This document shows, in pieces, positions 16,981 to 25,395 of a DNA stretch of 64,000 nt. How positions within the stretch are numbered: the stretch's first letter is position 1; each line of letters begins with the position of its first letter. The translations under genes were made by a program, and so were the position numbers. The notes under the pieces are model-generated. The model made no database searches. It saw only the letters and a list, made by a program, of their open reading frames with translations, and had not been told where the DNA came from. Origin of the DNA: Clostridia bacterium (GTDB taxonomy: Bacteria; Bacillota; Clostridia; Oscillospirales; Acutalibacteraceae); NCBI GenBank assembly GCA_017624675.1, contig JAGAMO010000002.1, forward strand, positions 1-64,000. Direction: 5' to 3'.

Positions 16981-17325
16981 GGGGGTGTAAAGGTTTCGAC
17001 GGGGATTTTGCAGTATAGGAAGCGAGTAGCGGTGCGGAACCGCTTTAAAATCCGTACAAAAAATTAACTAACAACAATAAAGTTGCTTTAGCAGCCTAAT
17101 TTGGCTGCTCATCCGAGTCGGAATTACCGTGAGCCGATAAGGGTGTCATTTTAGCGGTGAACGTGAACTGAGAATTGTCCCCTTTTCAGTCACGCAGTAG
17201 GGACTTTCCGATATATTAGCCTGATGTTCGGCGAATATTGAGGGAATTTAAAAGAACATCTGCACTCGGAGATGCCTATATGAATAGATTTTCGGACGGG
17301 GGTTCAATTCCCCCCACCTCCACCA
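16981..17325 (+). ncRNA. ssrA: Transfer-messenger RNA (tmRNA)
   Basis: 345 bases. The 5' GGGGGTG pairs with the 3' CACCTCC, followed by A and an encoded CCA; AGGTTTCGACGGGG at the 5' end and GGGGGTTCAATTCCCCC (T-arm) at the 3' end are universal marks. The tag frame ends in GTT GCT TTA GCA GCC TAA (17082-17099), giving ...NNNKVALAA, the clostridial/bacillar degron. No in-frame Ala codon opens the tag; the codons before it are TAC AAA AAA TTA ACT, so resumption at AAA 17058 (KKLTNNNKVALAA) is likely. Pseudoknot segments fill 17100-17240. Confidence 0.97.
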
Positions 17326-17359
17326 AAAACAACGCATCGCGAAAGCGGTGCTTTGTTTT
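17326..17359 (+). terminator. Terminator after ssrA
   Basis: A 15-position stem (AAAACAACGCATCGC/GCGGTGCTTTGTTTT) with loop GAAA and one or two imperfect pairs, ending in TTTT directly after the CCA. Confidence 0.75.
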
Positions 17360-17361
17360 AT

Positions 17362-17526
17362 CCAAGCCGAAGGCTTGGTATGTAATCCGTGATATCGGAA
17401 TGTCATCTCGCAAAGCGAGTATGTCATCACCGTAAGGTGTATTACTTCAGCTTGGTTACATACGCAACTAAAGTTGCAATTACATACAACACTGCATGTT
17501 GATTACATTCACACCTGCGGTGTAAT
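17362..17526. repeat. Array of small hairpins with ATGTAAT/ATTACAT spacers
   Basis: About 20-base units, each a short GC-rich hairpin plus an 8-9 base spacer. Hairpins: 17362-17378 (CCAAGCC/GGCTTGG), 17387-17398, 17407-17419 (CTCGC/GCGAG), 17428-17439 (CACC/GGTG), 17464-17477 (GCAAC/GTTGC), 17487-17501 (CAACA/TGTTG), 17511-17523 (ACACC/GGTGT). Spacers are TATGTAAT, AATGTCAT, TATGTCAT in the left part and TATTACTT, TTACATAC, AATTACATA, ATTACATT in the right part, so orientation flips near 17440. Stem sequences differ from unit to unit. It fills the gap between convergent ssrA and malQ. Confidence 0.7.
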
Positions 17527-17563
17527 TTAATATGTAGGAGTTCAAACATATAGGTCAAAACTT

Positions 17564-17597
17564 AAAGGCTTACCGAAATTAATCGGTAAGCCTTTTT
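17564..17597. terminator. Bidirectional terminator, malQ side
   Basis: A 13-bp perfect stem (AAAGGCTTACCGA/TCGGTAAGCCTTT) with T-rich flanks; it abuts the malQ stop codon. Confidence 0.8.
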
Positions 17598-19107
17598 AAT
17601 TTTTATTTGTTCGATTATAAATATGTGTCATACGGGCAATTTTTCGTGTAAGATCAGGAGTGATTTTATTTGGCAACATTCTCCATTGCCAGTTCCCCTC
17701 CGGCTCCCCAGGCACATTCATACGAGCATTATTATCTAATTCCAGGTAATCTTGCATTTGAGCTATGAATAAACACGCAACGCTACTCATACCACCACGT
17801 AAAATTCCCCACACATAGCCTTCGGTATCATTAAGCCCTAAGTATTCAATCGCATTTTGAAGGTCTTCTGAAGTGATTTTTTCAAACCATCCTTTAAGTG
17901 TATCATTATCGTGAGTTCCAGCATAGCATACGCAGTTCCTTTCATATGCATGTGGCAAATAATTTCCTGTATCTCTCGAATCAAAAGCAAACTCCAAAAC
18001 CTTCATTCCCGGAAATTCAGAATCCTTAAGCAATTGTACTACTTCAGGTGCTGGATATCCTAAGTCCTCGGCAATAAATCTAATATGCGGAAAGGTTTTT
18101 TTTAGTTCGCCAACAAGTGACATTCCAGGTCCCTTCACCCAACGGCCATTTTTTGCTGTTGTTTCACCATACGGCACCGACCAATAACTTTCAAATCCCC
18201 GGAAATGGTCGATACGAATAACATCATATATCTTTGATGCGCCGCCTATACGGTGTTTCCACCAAGCATAACCATCTTCTTTCATCGCTGAATAATTATA
18301 AATGGGATTTCCCCAAAGTTGTCCCTCGGCGGTAAAATAATCGGGCGGCACCCCCGCAACCTCCTTAGGAAAGCCATTCTCATCTAATATAAAACTCTCG
18401 GGAGAAGCCCATACATCAACCGAATCAAGTGCAACATATATCGGGATATCGCCTATTATGCCTATTCCCTTTTGATGAGCATAATTTCTCAAGTTATTCC
18501 ATTGATTGAAGAAAAGAAACTGTATGTATGTAAAAAGTTTAATATCTTCTTTTAAAATCACTCGGTATTTATCTAATACCTCCGGTTTTCTTAACCGAGC
18601 ATCCTTATCGGGCCATTCAAGCCAAGAACACATTTTAAAATGGCGTTTGAGTGCCATAAAAAGTGTATAATCGGGTAACCAATCAGAATTTTCAGATTCA
18701 AAAACTGCAAGTTTTTGCCTGTCCTTATCAAAACCACGCTCCATTGCTTTTTGTAATAGAGTGAAGCGATTTTGATAAAGCAGACCATAATCAATTCTTT
18801 CGGGATTATCTCCCCAATTCAACTCGAGTATTTCTTCCTTGGTTATTAATCCATCATCTTTCAATAAATCCAGGTCAATAAAATAGTGGTTACCCGCATA
18901 CGCAGATAAACTTTGATAAGGCGAGTCGCCATAACTAGTGGGACCAACCGGTAAAATTTGCCACCACGTTTGACCCGCATCTGCTAAAAAATCAACAAAA
19001 TCTCGTGCCGACTGACCCAAGGTACCTATTCCGTAAGGCGAAGGCAATGACGACAACGGCATTAAAATACCGCTGCTGCGTTTTATATAATTATCCTTTG
19101 ACTGCAC
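17596..19107 (-). CDS. malQ: 4-alpha-glucanotransferase
   Basis: Cytosolic GH77 amylomaltase that disproportionates maltodextrins. About 503 aa. SSGILMPLSSLPSPYGIGTLG at the N-terminus; GDSPYQSLSAYAGN; the nucleophile region VIRIDHFRGFESYW; the acid/base AEDLG; and AGTHDNDTL carry the catalytic residues. The start is unclear: GTG 19107 lies 9 bases after GGGGG inside the permease gene, while the family's usual MKRSSGIL would begin at an ATA at 19086 behind AAAGGA. Last gene of the sugar operon. Confidence 0.94.
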   Translation of the reverse strand: MQSKDNYIKRSSGILMPLSSLPSPYGIGTLGQSARDFVDFLADAGQTWWQILPVGPTSYGDSPYQSLSAYAGNHYFIDLDLLKDDGLITKEEILELNWGDNPERIDYGLLYQNRFTLLQKAMERGFDKDRQKLAVFESENSDWLPDYTLFMALKRHFKMCSWLEWPDKDARLRKPEVLDKYRVILKEDIKLFTYIQFLFFNQWNNLRNYAHQKGIGIIGDIPIYVALDSVDVWASPESFILDENGFPKEVAGVPPDYFTAEGQLWGNPIYNYSAMKEDGYAWWKHRIGGASKIYDVIRIDHFRGFESYWSVPYGETTAKNGRWVKGPGMSLVGELKKTFPHIRFIAEDLGYPAPEVVQLLKDSEFPGMKVLEFAFDSRDTGNYLPHAYERNCVCYAGTHDNDTLKGWFEKITSEDLQNAIEYLGLNDTEGYVWGILRGGMSSVACLFIAQMQDYLELDNNARMNVPGEPEGNWQWRMLPNKITPDLTRKIARMTHIYNRTNKN

Positions 19108-19939
19108 CTGCCGCAACCCCCTTTATTATATGCTTTTGACAAGCAAGATAAAAAGCAATAACGGGTATAATGCTAAGCAAAATCAAAGCCATTGTTGCAC
19201 CTAAATCTACTGTACCGTAACTTCCCTTTAGATACTGAATATGTATCGGTATCGTGCGGTATTTATTTATATCCAATACTAATACGGGCAAGAGATAATC
19301 GTTCCACACCCACATGATTTCCAAGATTCCAACCGAAATCATTGTTGGGTAAAGCATTGGCATAACTACAGAGAAATATGTGCGAACCGGTCCGCATCCA
19401 TCAATAGCGGCTGCTTCTTCAATTTCAAGTGGTATAGATTTTACAAATCCCGCAAACATAAATATTGCCAGACCTGCACCAAAGCCCAAATATACTATCG
19501 GTATAGTCCACGGCGAGTTAAGATTAAGTCTATCAGCTGTTTTCGAAAGTGGGAACATAACCATTTGGAAAGGCACAACCATCGAAAAAATGCACAAATA
19601 GTAAACTATTTTACATACTACCGAATTTCTACGACTAATATACCAAGCCGCCATAGATGTGAATAAAAGTATAAGGGCGGTTGAAAGCAATGTTATAATA
19701 ACACTATATATAACGCTGTTTAAGAAGGGATAGTTTCCAAATGTCATACCCTTCTCAAAATTAGCAAAACCCGCAAAACTTTCTGAATTAGGAAAATCAA
19801 ATGTATTGGTTTTGACAAATGTATTTAATTTAAATGAGTTCAAAACAACTGCCACAACCGGCAAAATGTAAATTACACTTATTGCAGAAAAGAGCACTGT
19901 TAATAAGGTTTTTCCTCTGTTCTTAGCTAAAATTCTCAT
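19091..19939 (-). CDS. Carbohydrate ABC transporter permease, MalG type
   Basis: One of two inner-membrane subunits for oligosaccharide uptake. 282 aa, six hydrophobic helices. The EAA loop (EIEEAAAIDGCGPVRTYFSVVMPML, which docks the ATPase) lies at about 180-205. Ends with GVAAGAVKG, typical of MalG relatives. Overlaps the preceding permease by 4 bases (ATGA) and malQ by up to 17. Confidence 0.93.
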   Translation of the reverse strand: MRILAKNRGKTLLTVLFSAISVIYILPVVAVVLNSFKLNTFVKTNTFDFPNSESFAGFANFEKGMTFGNYPFLNSVIYSVIITLLSTALILLFTSMAAWYISRRNSVVCKIVYYLCIFSMVVPFQMVMFPLSKTADRLNLNSPWTIPIVYLGFGAGLAIFMFAGFVKSIPLEIEEAAAIDGCGPVRTYFSVVMPMLYPTMISVGILEIMWVWNDYLLPVLVLDINKYRTIPIHIQYLKGSYGTVDLGATMALILLSIIPVIAFYLACQKHIIKGVAAGAVKG

Positions 19940-20841
19940 TGTTGTACCTCCCGTTTACGTGTGAAGGCAAGTTGCATAAGTCCAAGACCGGCAACTAAAA
20001 TGAAAAAGACAACTGCTTTTGCCTGAGCTACACCCTGTGCACTCGCACTCTGTCCATAGAAGGTGTTATATATATTCAAAGCTAACATCTCGGTTGTTTT
20101 AATAACAGTACCACCCTCTTGAATAATATAGGGCTGACCGGCAGTTAAAGCTAAGTTTTGGTCAAACAACTTAAATCCGTTAGTGAGAGATAGGAAGGTA
20201 CAAATAGTAATAGAAGGCATAACATTAGGTATAATTACATTGAAAAGAGTCTGACCTTGAGATGCGCCGTCTATTCTTGCAGCCTCTAACATATCCTCCG
20301 ACACAGACTGTAAGCCTGCAATATAGATTATCATCATATAACCTATTTGCTGCCAACATAAAAGTATTATCAAGCCCCAAAATCCCCATTTGGATTCGAG
20401 AAGAATTGATGTATCCCATTTAGATAAAATACCGTCAAAAATCATCGACCAAATATAACCCAAAACTATACCGCCAATAAGATTAGGCATAAAGAATACG
20501 GTTCTAAATAGATTTGAACCCTTAATTCCCTGTGTTAGGGCATACGCTACCATAAAGGATAATACATTTATTATCACTAAGCTTGTTATAGCAAAAAGCG
20601 CTGTATACCAAAATGAATGCAGGAAACTACCATCCTTGAAAACCTCAATATAGTTCTCAAAGCCTACGAATGTTGTATCAGATATCAATCTAAATTCGCA
20701 AAATGATAGATAAATTCCTTGTATAAACGGCCACACAAAACCAATTGAGAATGCAAGTAAAACAGGGCCTAAAAAGAACCATCCCCATTTAACCAGAGGT
20801 TTGCGTAATGTGCTGCCACCAGAAACTTTCTTTTTTCTCAA
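19936..20841 (-). CDS. Carbohydrate ABC transporter permease, MalF type
   Basis: Second permease subunit, 301 aa, six hydrophobic helices. The EAA loop reads MLEAARIDGASQGQTLFNVI at about 185-205. Starts at TTG 20841, 8 bases after GGAG. A GC-rich hairpin separates it from the binding-protein gene and probably lowers its expression. No ABC ATPase is encoded nearby, so a shared MsmX/MalK-like ATPase elsewhere must power the system. Confidence 0.92.
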   Translation of the reverse strand: MRKKKVSGGSTLRKPLVKWGWFFLGPVLLAFSIGFVWPFIQGIYLSFCEFRLISDTTFVGFENYIEVFKDGSFLHSFWYTALFAITSLVIINVLSFMVAYALTQGIKGSNLFRTVFFMPNLIGGIVLGYIWSMIFDGILSKWDTSILLESKWGFWGLIILLCWQQIGYMMIIYIAGLQSVSEDMLEAARIDGASQGQTLFNVIIPNVMPSITICTFLSLTNGFKLFDQNLALTAGQPYIIQEGGTVIKTTEMLALNIYNTFYGQSASAQGVAQAKAVVFFILVAGLGLMQLAFTRKREVQQ

Positions 20842-20875
20842 AATTCCATCTCCTTTAATTCTAGAAGTAAGAAAA

Positions 20876-20904
20876 GGGGTGGGCGAATCACAATCGCCCG
20901 CCCC
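20876..20904 (-). terminator. Attenuating hairpin between binding protein and permeases
   Basis: Minus strand: an 11-bp GC-rich stem with one G-T pair, 7-base loop, then TTTTC. Leaky termination would give more binding protein than permease. Confidence 0.7.
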
Positions 20905-20936
20905 GTCGGAGTTATTTCAAATAATTGTTAATTCAA

Positions 20937-22208
20937 TTATTTGTTAGCAGCCTTGTACTGAACAGCCCAACCGTCAACAAATGCGGTTTCAACTTTTTCC
21001 CAGTTAGCTGCAGTCTGATCTGAATTGTAAGTATTAAGAGCAGCAACTAAAGCCTTGCGATATTCATCAACATTAGGCTGATAGTTAGTAGCCCAATCCA
21101 TTACATAGCAACCATCTGCTGTATATTTACTAGCAGCCGCAAGGAAACCATTGGTGGATTCAGCAGCATTCTTATAAGGCATTACACCGAATGTATCAAC
21201 TAACTTGCGTGAAGCTTTTTCATTAGTTACACACCATACCATAAAGTCCATAGTAGCCTTTTGGTCAGCCTCAGAAGCCTTGGAGTTGATAGCCCAACAG
21301 TTTTCAGTGCCACAGTTAAGACCAGCTTTTTCTTCGCCTTCAACGCCGCAGTAATAAGGAATCATAGTAGCATCTTTAACAGTTTCAGATACAGCTGAAT
21401 ATTCCCAAGAACCATTTACATAAAAAGCAGCTTTACCGGTTTTGAACTCGTTTTGAGCATCGTGACCACCGGTAGCTAATGTATTAGGAGCTACTGTGCT
21501 ATTGTTAATGCAAAGGTCATAGAGATTCTTGAAGTTTTCCATATAGGTTCCTTCAATGCTTTCGGGACAAGCTTTCCATCCGCCTGCATCCTTAGACTCA
21601 TAATAGTACTCAAGGTTAGCCATATGGCCAGTAAAACGCCAAGAAGAAGAGTCGTCCATATCAGAAGCACTGAATGCGTCGAAACCGAGCTCGGCTGCAC
21701 GAGAATGGATGCTCTCTGCAACCTTCTTCAAGCCTTCAAAGTTTTTGATATCATCCATCTTAAATCCTGCTTCTTCAATAAGTTTGGGATTTACGATGAT
21801 ACCATAACATTCATAGCAGTAACCAATAGAAACAAGATTTCCATCTTCGTCATAGAGGTTATAAGCGTCTGTGTTAAGTTCTTTTGCAATAGCAGTGTCT
21901 TTAAGATTGAGTGCATAGTCTTTCCAATCTTTTACTGCATTTTGGTTACCGATAACAAAAAGTGTTGGTGCATTCTTTTTGTCCATTTCGGCAAGTAATG
22001 TTTGGTTGTATGTACCTGAAGCGGCTGTAACAACCTTTACTTCTACTCCGGTTTCTTCTTTGTACATCTTAGCGACTTCCTGAAGAACCTCGTCGGACTC
22101 CGGTTTAAAATTCAACCAATAAACCGAACCTTTTTCGGTACCGCCACAACCGGCAAATAAGCCAAGACACAGTACCAAAGTCAAAATAAGGGATAGTGCT
22201 CTTTTCAT
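20937..22208 (-). CDS. Extracellular sugar-binding lipoprotein of ABC transporter
   Basis: 423 aa. The signal peptide ends in the lipobox FAGC (Cys21), so the mature protein is a lipid-anchored solute receptor. The body has the MalE-like family 1 fold: early YWLNFKPESDEVLQEVAKMY, later GKAAFYVNGSWEYSA, and NCWAINSKASEADQKATMDFM. Substrate probably maltodextrin or a related alpha-glucan, inferred from malQ in the same operon. AAAGGAGG precedes the ATG. Confidence 0.92.
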   Translation of the reverse strand: MKRALSLILTLVLCLGLFAGCGGTEKGSVYWLNFKPESDEVLQEVAKMYKEETGVEVKVVTAASGTYNQTLLAEMDKKNAPTLFVIGNQNAVKDWKDYALNLKDTAIAKELNTDAYNLYDEDGNLVSIGYCYECYGIIVNPKLIEEAGFKMDDIKNFEGLKKVAESIHSRAAELGFDAFSASDMDDSSSWRFTGHMANLEYYYESKDAGGWKACPESIEGTYMENFKNLYDLCINNSTVAPNTLATGGHDAQNEFKTGKAAFYVNGSWEYSAVSETVKDATMIPYYCGVEGEEKAGLNCGTENCWAINSKASEADQKATMDFMVWCVTNEKASRKLVDTFGVMPYKNAAESTNGFLAAASKYTADGCYVMDWATNYQPNVDEYRKALVAALNTYNSDQTAANWEKVETAFVDGWAVQYKAANK

Positions 22209-22230
22209 TTGTTTTGTCCTCCTTTTATTC

Positions 22231-22279
22231 TCGCACTTTGTGCGATTTAAATAAATATATTTTCACACCTATTAGGTGT
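22231..22279 (-). other. Two small hairpins between lacI-type gene and binding protein
   Basis: TCGCAC-TTT-GTGCGA (22231-22245) and ACACCTATTAGGTGT (22265-22279). The second has A-rich and T-rich flanks and may be a weak terminator or processing site after the regulator. No separate promoter with good boxes is visible. Confidence 0.5.
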
Positions 22280-22287
22280 AAAAATCA

Positions 22288-23298
22288 TTATTTGGGTGGT
22301 GCCACCGTTTCACCGATACGAAGTTCAGTCTCAACTCTTAACTGGCAGTTTTTTTTGCCCTTTATTACATCAACCAAAATACGTACCGCCTCATGACCTA
22401 TTAGTTTGCGCGGTTGTATAAGGGTTGTTAACGCTGGGATAGTATATTTAGAAACCTCTATACCATCAATCGCAATCACAGAACAGTCATCAGGCACCCT
22501 GACACCTAGATTATGAAGAGCTTTAATTGCAGCTATTCCCATAGAATCCGAGATAGCAAAGAGAGCTGTAAAGTCATCTCTTCTCGCATATAAACGCTTG
22601 GTTGAATCATACGCTTTCTTCATACTATACCCTTGTGTTCGCTCGATAAGTGATTCATCAAATTCAATACCCGCATCACTCAAAGCATCACAATAGCCTT
22701 TATATCTTAGTTCACTTATTGAGTGGTCATCGGTAGCGCCCAATAGTATCGCAATTTTTCTATGCCCATTTTCTATCAATAATTTAACAGCTTTATATGC
22801 CTCAGCATAGTCGTCAATGAACACAGATGAATAAGATTTTTTATCCAAACTGCCAAAGCTGTTTGTATATGTACAACAAACAAATGGAACCTCGATCGTG
22901 GCTGTTTGACCAGGTGTATAGTCAAATCTTCCGCCCAACAATATCAAACCACAAAGGCGTTTAGAACGAACAAGCCCCGCCCCTGCGGAAACCTCATCAT
23001 CTTCAGTACCTATTTGGTGGATTACCATTGTATAACCTGCATTGCTTATTGCCTTTTCGATTGAGCTAATAACCGATGTTAAAAACGGATTTTCTACACC
23101 TCTCACGACAATACCTATCGCATCCGATTGAGTCTTTACCAAATCTCTTGCACTGCTATTCGGTACGTAGTGAAGTTCCTTTATTGCCGCTAAAACCTTT
23201 GCTCTTACTTCTTCTCGAACATCAGGATGATTATTGAGTACACGTGAAATTGTACTTATTGAAACGCCGCTGTATTCGGCTACATCTTTTATGGTCAT
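22288..23298 (-). CDS. LacI family transcriptional regulator
   Basis: 336 aa. The N-terminal helix-turn-helix and hinge helix (MTIKDVAEYSGVSISTISRV ... residues 1-60, YVPNSSARDL) bind DNA. The rest is a periplasmic-binding-protein fold (IGIVVRGVENPFL, IAILLGATDDHSISELRYKG, SVIAIDG) for sugar sensing. It is first in the sugar operon, so it probably controls its own transcript, including the transporter and malQ. Its promoter overlaps the large palindrome at 23341-23378. Confidence 0.94.
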   Translation of the reverse strand: MTIKDVAEYSGVSISTISRVLNNHPDVREEVRAKVLAAIKELHYVPNSSARDLVKTQSDAIGIVVRGVENPFLTSVISSIEKAISNAGYTMVIHQIGTEDDEVSAGAGLVRSKRLCGLILLGGRFDYTPGQTATIEVPFVCCTYTNSFGSLDKKSYSSVFIDDYAEAYKAVKLLIENGHRKIAILLGATDDHSISELRYKGYCDALSDAGIEFDESLIERTQGYSMKKAYDSTKRLYARRDDFTALFAISDSMGIAAIKALHNLGVRVPDDCSVIAIDGIEVSKYTIPALTTLIQPRKLIGHEAVRILVDVIKGKKNCQLRVETELRIGETVAPPK

Positions 23299-23340
23299 TT
23301 TTGTTCCTTTTGTTGCCTTAAATCAATATAAACTTTAGGA

Positions 23341-23378
23341 ATTATAGAAAACTGAAAACGTTTTCAGTTTTCTATAAT
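23341..23378 (-). promoter_or_regulatory. 38-base perfect palindrome: operator/cre with promoter -10
   Basis: A perfect inverted repeat of 19-base arms. The core CTGAAAACGTTTTCAG has the central CG of LacI/CcpA sites and fits the cre pattern TGWAANCGNTNWCA. Both ends read TATAAT (outward on each strand); the minus-strand TATAAT (23346-23341) fits as -10 of the lacI-type gene, with a poor -35. Repressor or CcpA bound here would block the promoter. Confidence 0.8.
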
Positions 23379-23579
23379 TATTAAACTATATTTTGAAACA
23401 AATGTCAATAGTTTTTATATTATTTGTTAATTATTATGTAATTTGTTAAAATAATATGTGCAAATTGCATAAATTTATTGCTGTATAAATTTGTAACAAT
23501 AAACAAATATAAAGGTCATATCAATTATTATGAAATTAAAAATAATAAAATGTTTGTTAATTGTAAATTGATAAAAAAA
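23379..23579. other. AT-rich spacer
   Basis: About 200 bases of strongly AT-rich sequence between the sugar operon promoter and the hydrogenase terminator. No ORF, tRNA or convincing structured RNA seen. Confidence 0.6.
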
Positions 23580-23613
23580 GGGGACAACTTCTTTACGAAG
23601 TGTCCCCTTTTCC
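23580..23613. terminator. Terminator after hydrogenase operon
   Basis: Stem GGGGACA plus CTTC pairing with GAAG plus TGTCCCC, loop TTTAC, T-rich on both strands' exit sides. Confidence 0.85.
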
Positions 23614-23625
23614 TGTATCTTAGAA

Positions 23626-25377
23626 TTATTTAGAATATTTTTCTCTTGCTACATAGCTTGTGTGGAGGTCGTGGTGAGCCTTGTGACCGCCAAAACCGTC
23701 ATACCACTCTTCGTAAAGCTTCTTAACAACGGGAGACTCGTGAGACTTTCTTAAAGTCATAGCAGCGTCTTGGTCATAAAGAGCCTTTGCACGAACAGCC
23801 TTAAGGTCAACGGTATCACGAACACTCTGAGGTTGAATAGGCTGACCGCCGCCGTTTACACAGCCACCGGGGCATCCCATAATCTCAATAAAGGTCCAAC
23901 CGTCGGGGTTGCCGGACTTCATTCTATCCATAACAACCTTAGCAGCAGCAGCGCCAGATGCAACAGCAACCTTAATGTCAGCGCCGTTGATATTAACAGT
24001 AGCCTGTTTTAAGCCCTGTGTTCCACGAACAGCAGTAAAGTCAATTTCGGTATTGTCTTTACCTGTGAGCCAGTCGTTAGCAGTTCTTAAAGCAGCTTCC
24101 ATAACACCGCCGGTAGCACCAAAGATAACAGCAGCGCCGGTATCCTCGCCCAAGGGAGAGTCAAACTCTTCGTCGGGTAAAGCGGTGAAATTCAAGCCTG
24201 CACGCATAATCATACGGGAGAGTTCACGGGTGGTGATAGCAATATCAACATCGGGAACACCTGCAGCAGACTGGTCGTCTCTGCCGATTTCAAACTTCTT
24301 AGCAGTACAAGGCATTACAGATACACAAACAATATCCTTGGGGTCAATTCCTGCCTTCTCAGCATAGTAGGTCTTAATTACAGCGCCTGCCATCTGCTGA
24401 GGAGATTTACAAGAAGATAAGTGAGCCAACATATCGGGATAATAGTACTCACAGAACTTAACCCAACCTGGTGAGCAAGAAGTAATCATAGGAAGAACGC
24501 CGTTGTTGTTGATACGCTCAACCAACTCGTTAGCCTCTTCAACGATGGTAAGGTCAGCGGAGAAGTCAGTGTCAAATACCTTATCGAAGCCAAGTCTTCT
24601 TAAAGCAGCAACCATTTTGCCTTCAACATTAGTGCCGATAGGCATATCGAAGCACTCGCCCAAAGTAGCACGGATAGAGGGAGCAGTCTGAACAACCACG
24701 TGCTTGCTGGGGTCAGCCAAAGCTTCCCAAATCTTATCGGTATCGTCCTTTTCAACCAAAGCGCCTGTGGGGCAAACAGCAGTACACTGACCGCAAGAAA
24801 TGCAAGGAACTTTAGAAAGGCCAACCTCAAAAGGAGTGCCGATATTAGTGTCAATACCACGGTTGTTAGCACCGATAACGCCAACATACTGTTCTTCACA
24901 AACAGCAACACAACGACGGCAAAGAACACACTTATTATTATCTCTTACAAGATGAGGAGTGGAATTATCAAGCTCATATTCGGGCTTGAAGCCAACGAAA
25001 GCAGACTCCTCTACGCCGTAGTCACGGCAAAGCTTTTGAAGTTCGCAGTTGGTTGAACGAACACAAGAGAGACATTTCTTTTCATGTGTGGAAAGAATAA
25101 GCTCCAAGGTTGTTCTTCTGGACTTTTGAACCTTCTCGGTGTTGGTTAAAACCTCCATACCGTCAGTACAGGGGTAAACGCAGGCAGTAACCATGCGGAA
25201 ACCTCTTCCCTCGTTAACCTCAACCATACAAATTCTGCAAGCACCGATTTCGTTCTTTTCCTTCATAAAGCAAAGGGTAGGAATTTCGATACCAGCTATT
25301 CGGGCAGCATCTAAAACAGTAGAGCCCTTAGGTACACTTACGGAAATACCGTTAATTTTTACATTTAACATATCCAT
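23626..25377 (-). CDS. hydA: [FeFe] hydrogenase catalytic subunit, NAD-linked bifurcating type
   Basis: 583 aa. Makes or consumes H2 in a complex that couples NADH and reduced ferredoxin. Domains: [2Fe-2S] ferredoxin (about 1-75, CRICMVEV), His-ligated [4Fe-4S] (HEKKCLSCVRSTNC), two [4Fe-4S] (CVLCRRCVAVCEE; CISCGQCTAVCPTGAL), then the H-cluster domain with TSCSPGWVKFCE, MPCTAKKFE and MGCPGGCVNGGG. Catalytic cysteines are all present. Last gene of the hyd/hnd operon (HndD equivalent); overlaps nothing, 18 bases after hydB. Confidence 0.97.
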   Translation of the reverse strand: MDMLNVKINGISVSVPKGSTVLDAARIAGIEIPTLCFMKEKNEIGACRICMVEVNEGRGFRMVTACVYPCTDGMEVLTNTEKVQKSRRTTLELILSTHEKKCLSCVRSTNCELQKLCRDYGVEESAFVGFKPEYELDNSTPHLVRDNNKCVLCRRCVAVCEEQYVGVIGANNRGIDTNIGTPFEVGLSKVPCISCGQCTAVCPTGALVEKDDTDKIWEALADPSKHVVVQTAPSIRATLGECFDMPIGTNVEGKMVAALRRLGFDKVFDTDFSADLTIVEEANELVERINNNGVLPMITSCSPGWVKFCEYYYPDMLAHLSSCKSPQQMAGAVIKTYYAEKAGIDPKDIVCVSVMPCTAKKFEIGRDDQSAAGVPDVDIAITTRELSRMIMRAGLNFTALPDEEFDSPLGEDTGAAVIFGATGGVMEAALRTANDWLTGKDNTEIDFTAVRGTQGLKQATVNINGADIKVAVASGAAAAKVVMDRMKSGNPDGWTFIEIMGCPGGCVNGGGQPIQPQSVRDTVDLKAVRAKALYDQDAAMTLRKSHESPVVKKLYEEWYDGFGGHKAHHDLHTSYVAREKYSK

Positions 25378-25395
25378 TATTATCAGGCTCCTTTC

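Noticed and set aside
17238..17435. Open reading frames inside and after ssrA
   Set aside because: They lie within the tmRNA 3' part and the hairpin array and match no protein family.
17362..17526. CRISPR array
   Set aside because: Units are about 20 bases, the constant part is only 8 bases and the variable part is a self-complementary hairpin; no cas genes nearby.
23379..23579. Hidden small gene or RNA in the AT-rich gap
   Set aside because: No ribosome site with an open frame and no stable conserved-looking structure apart from the flanking palindrome and terminator.
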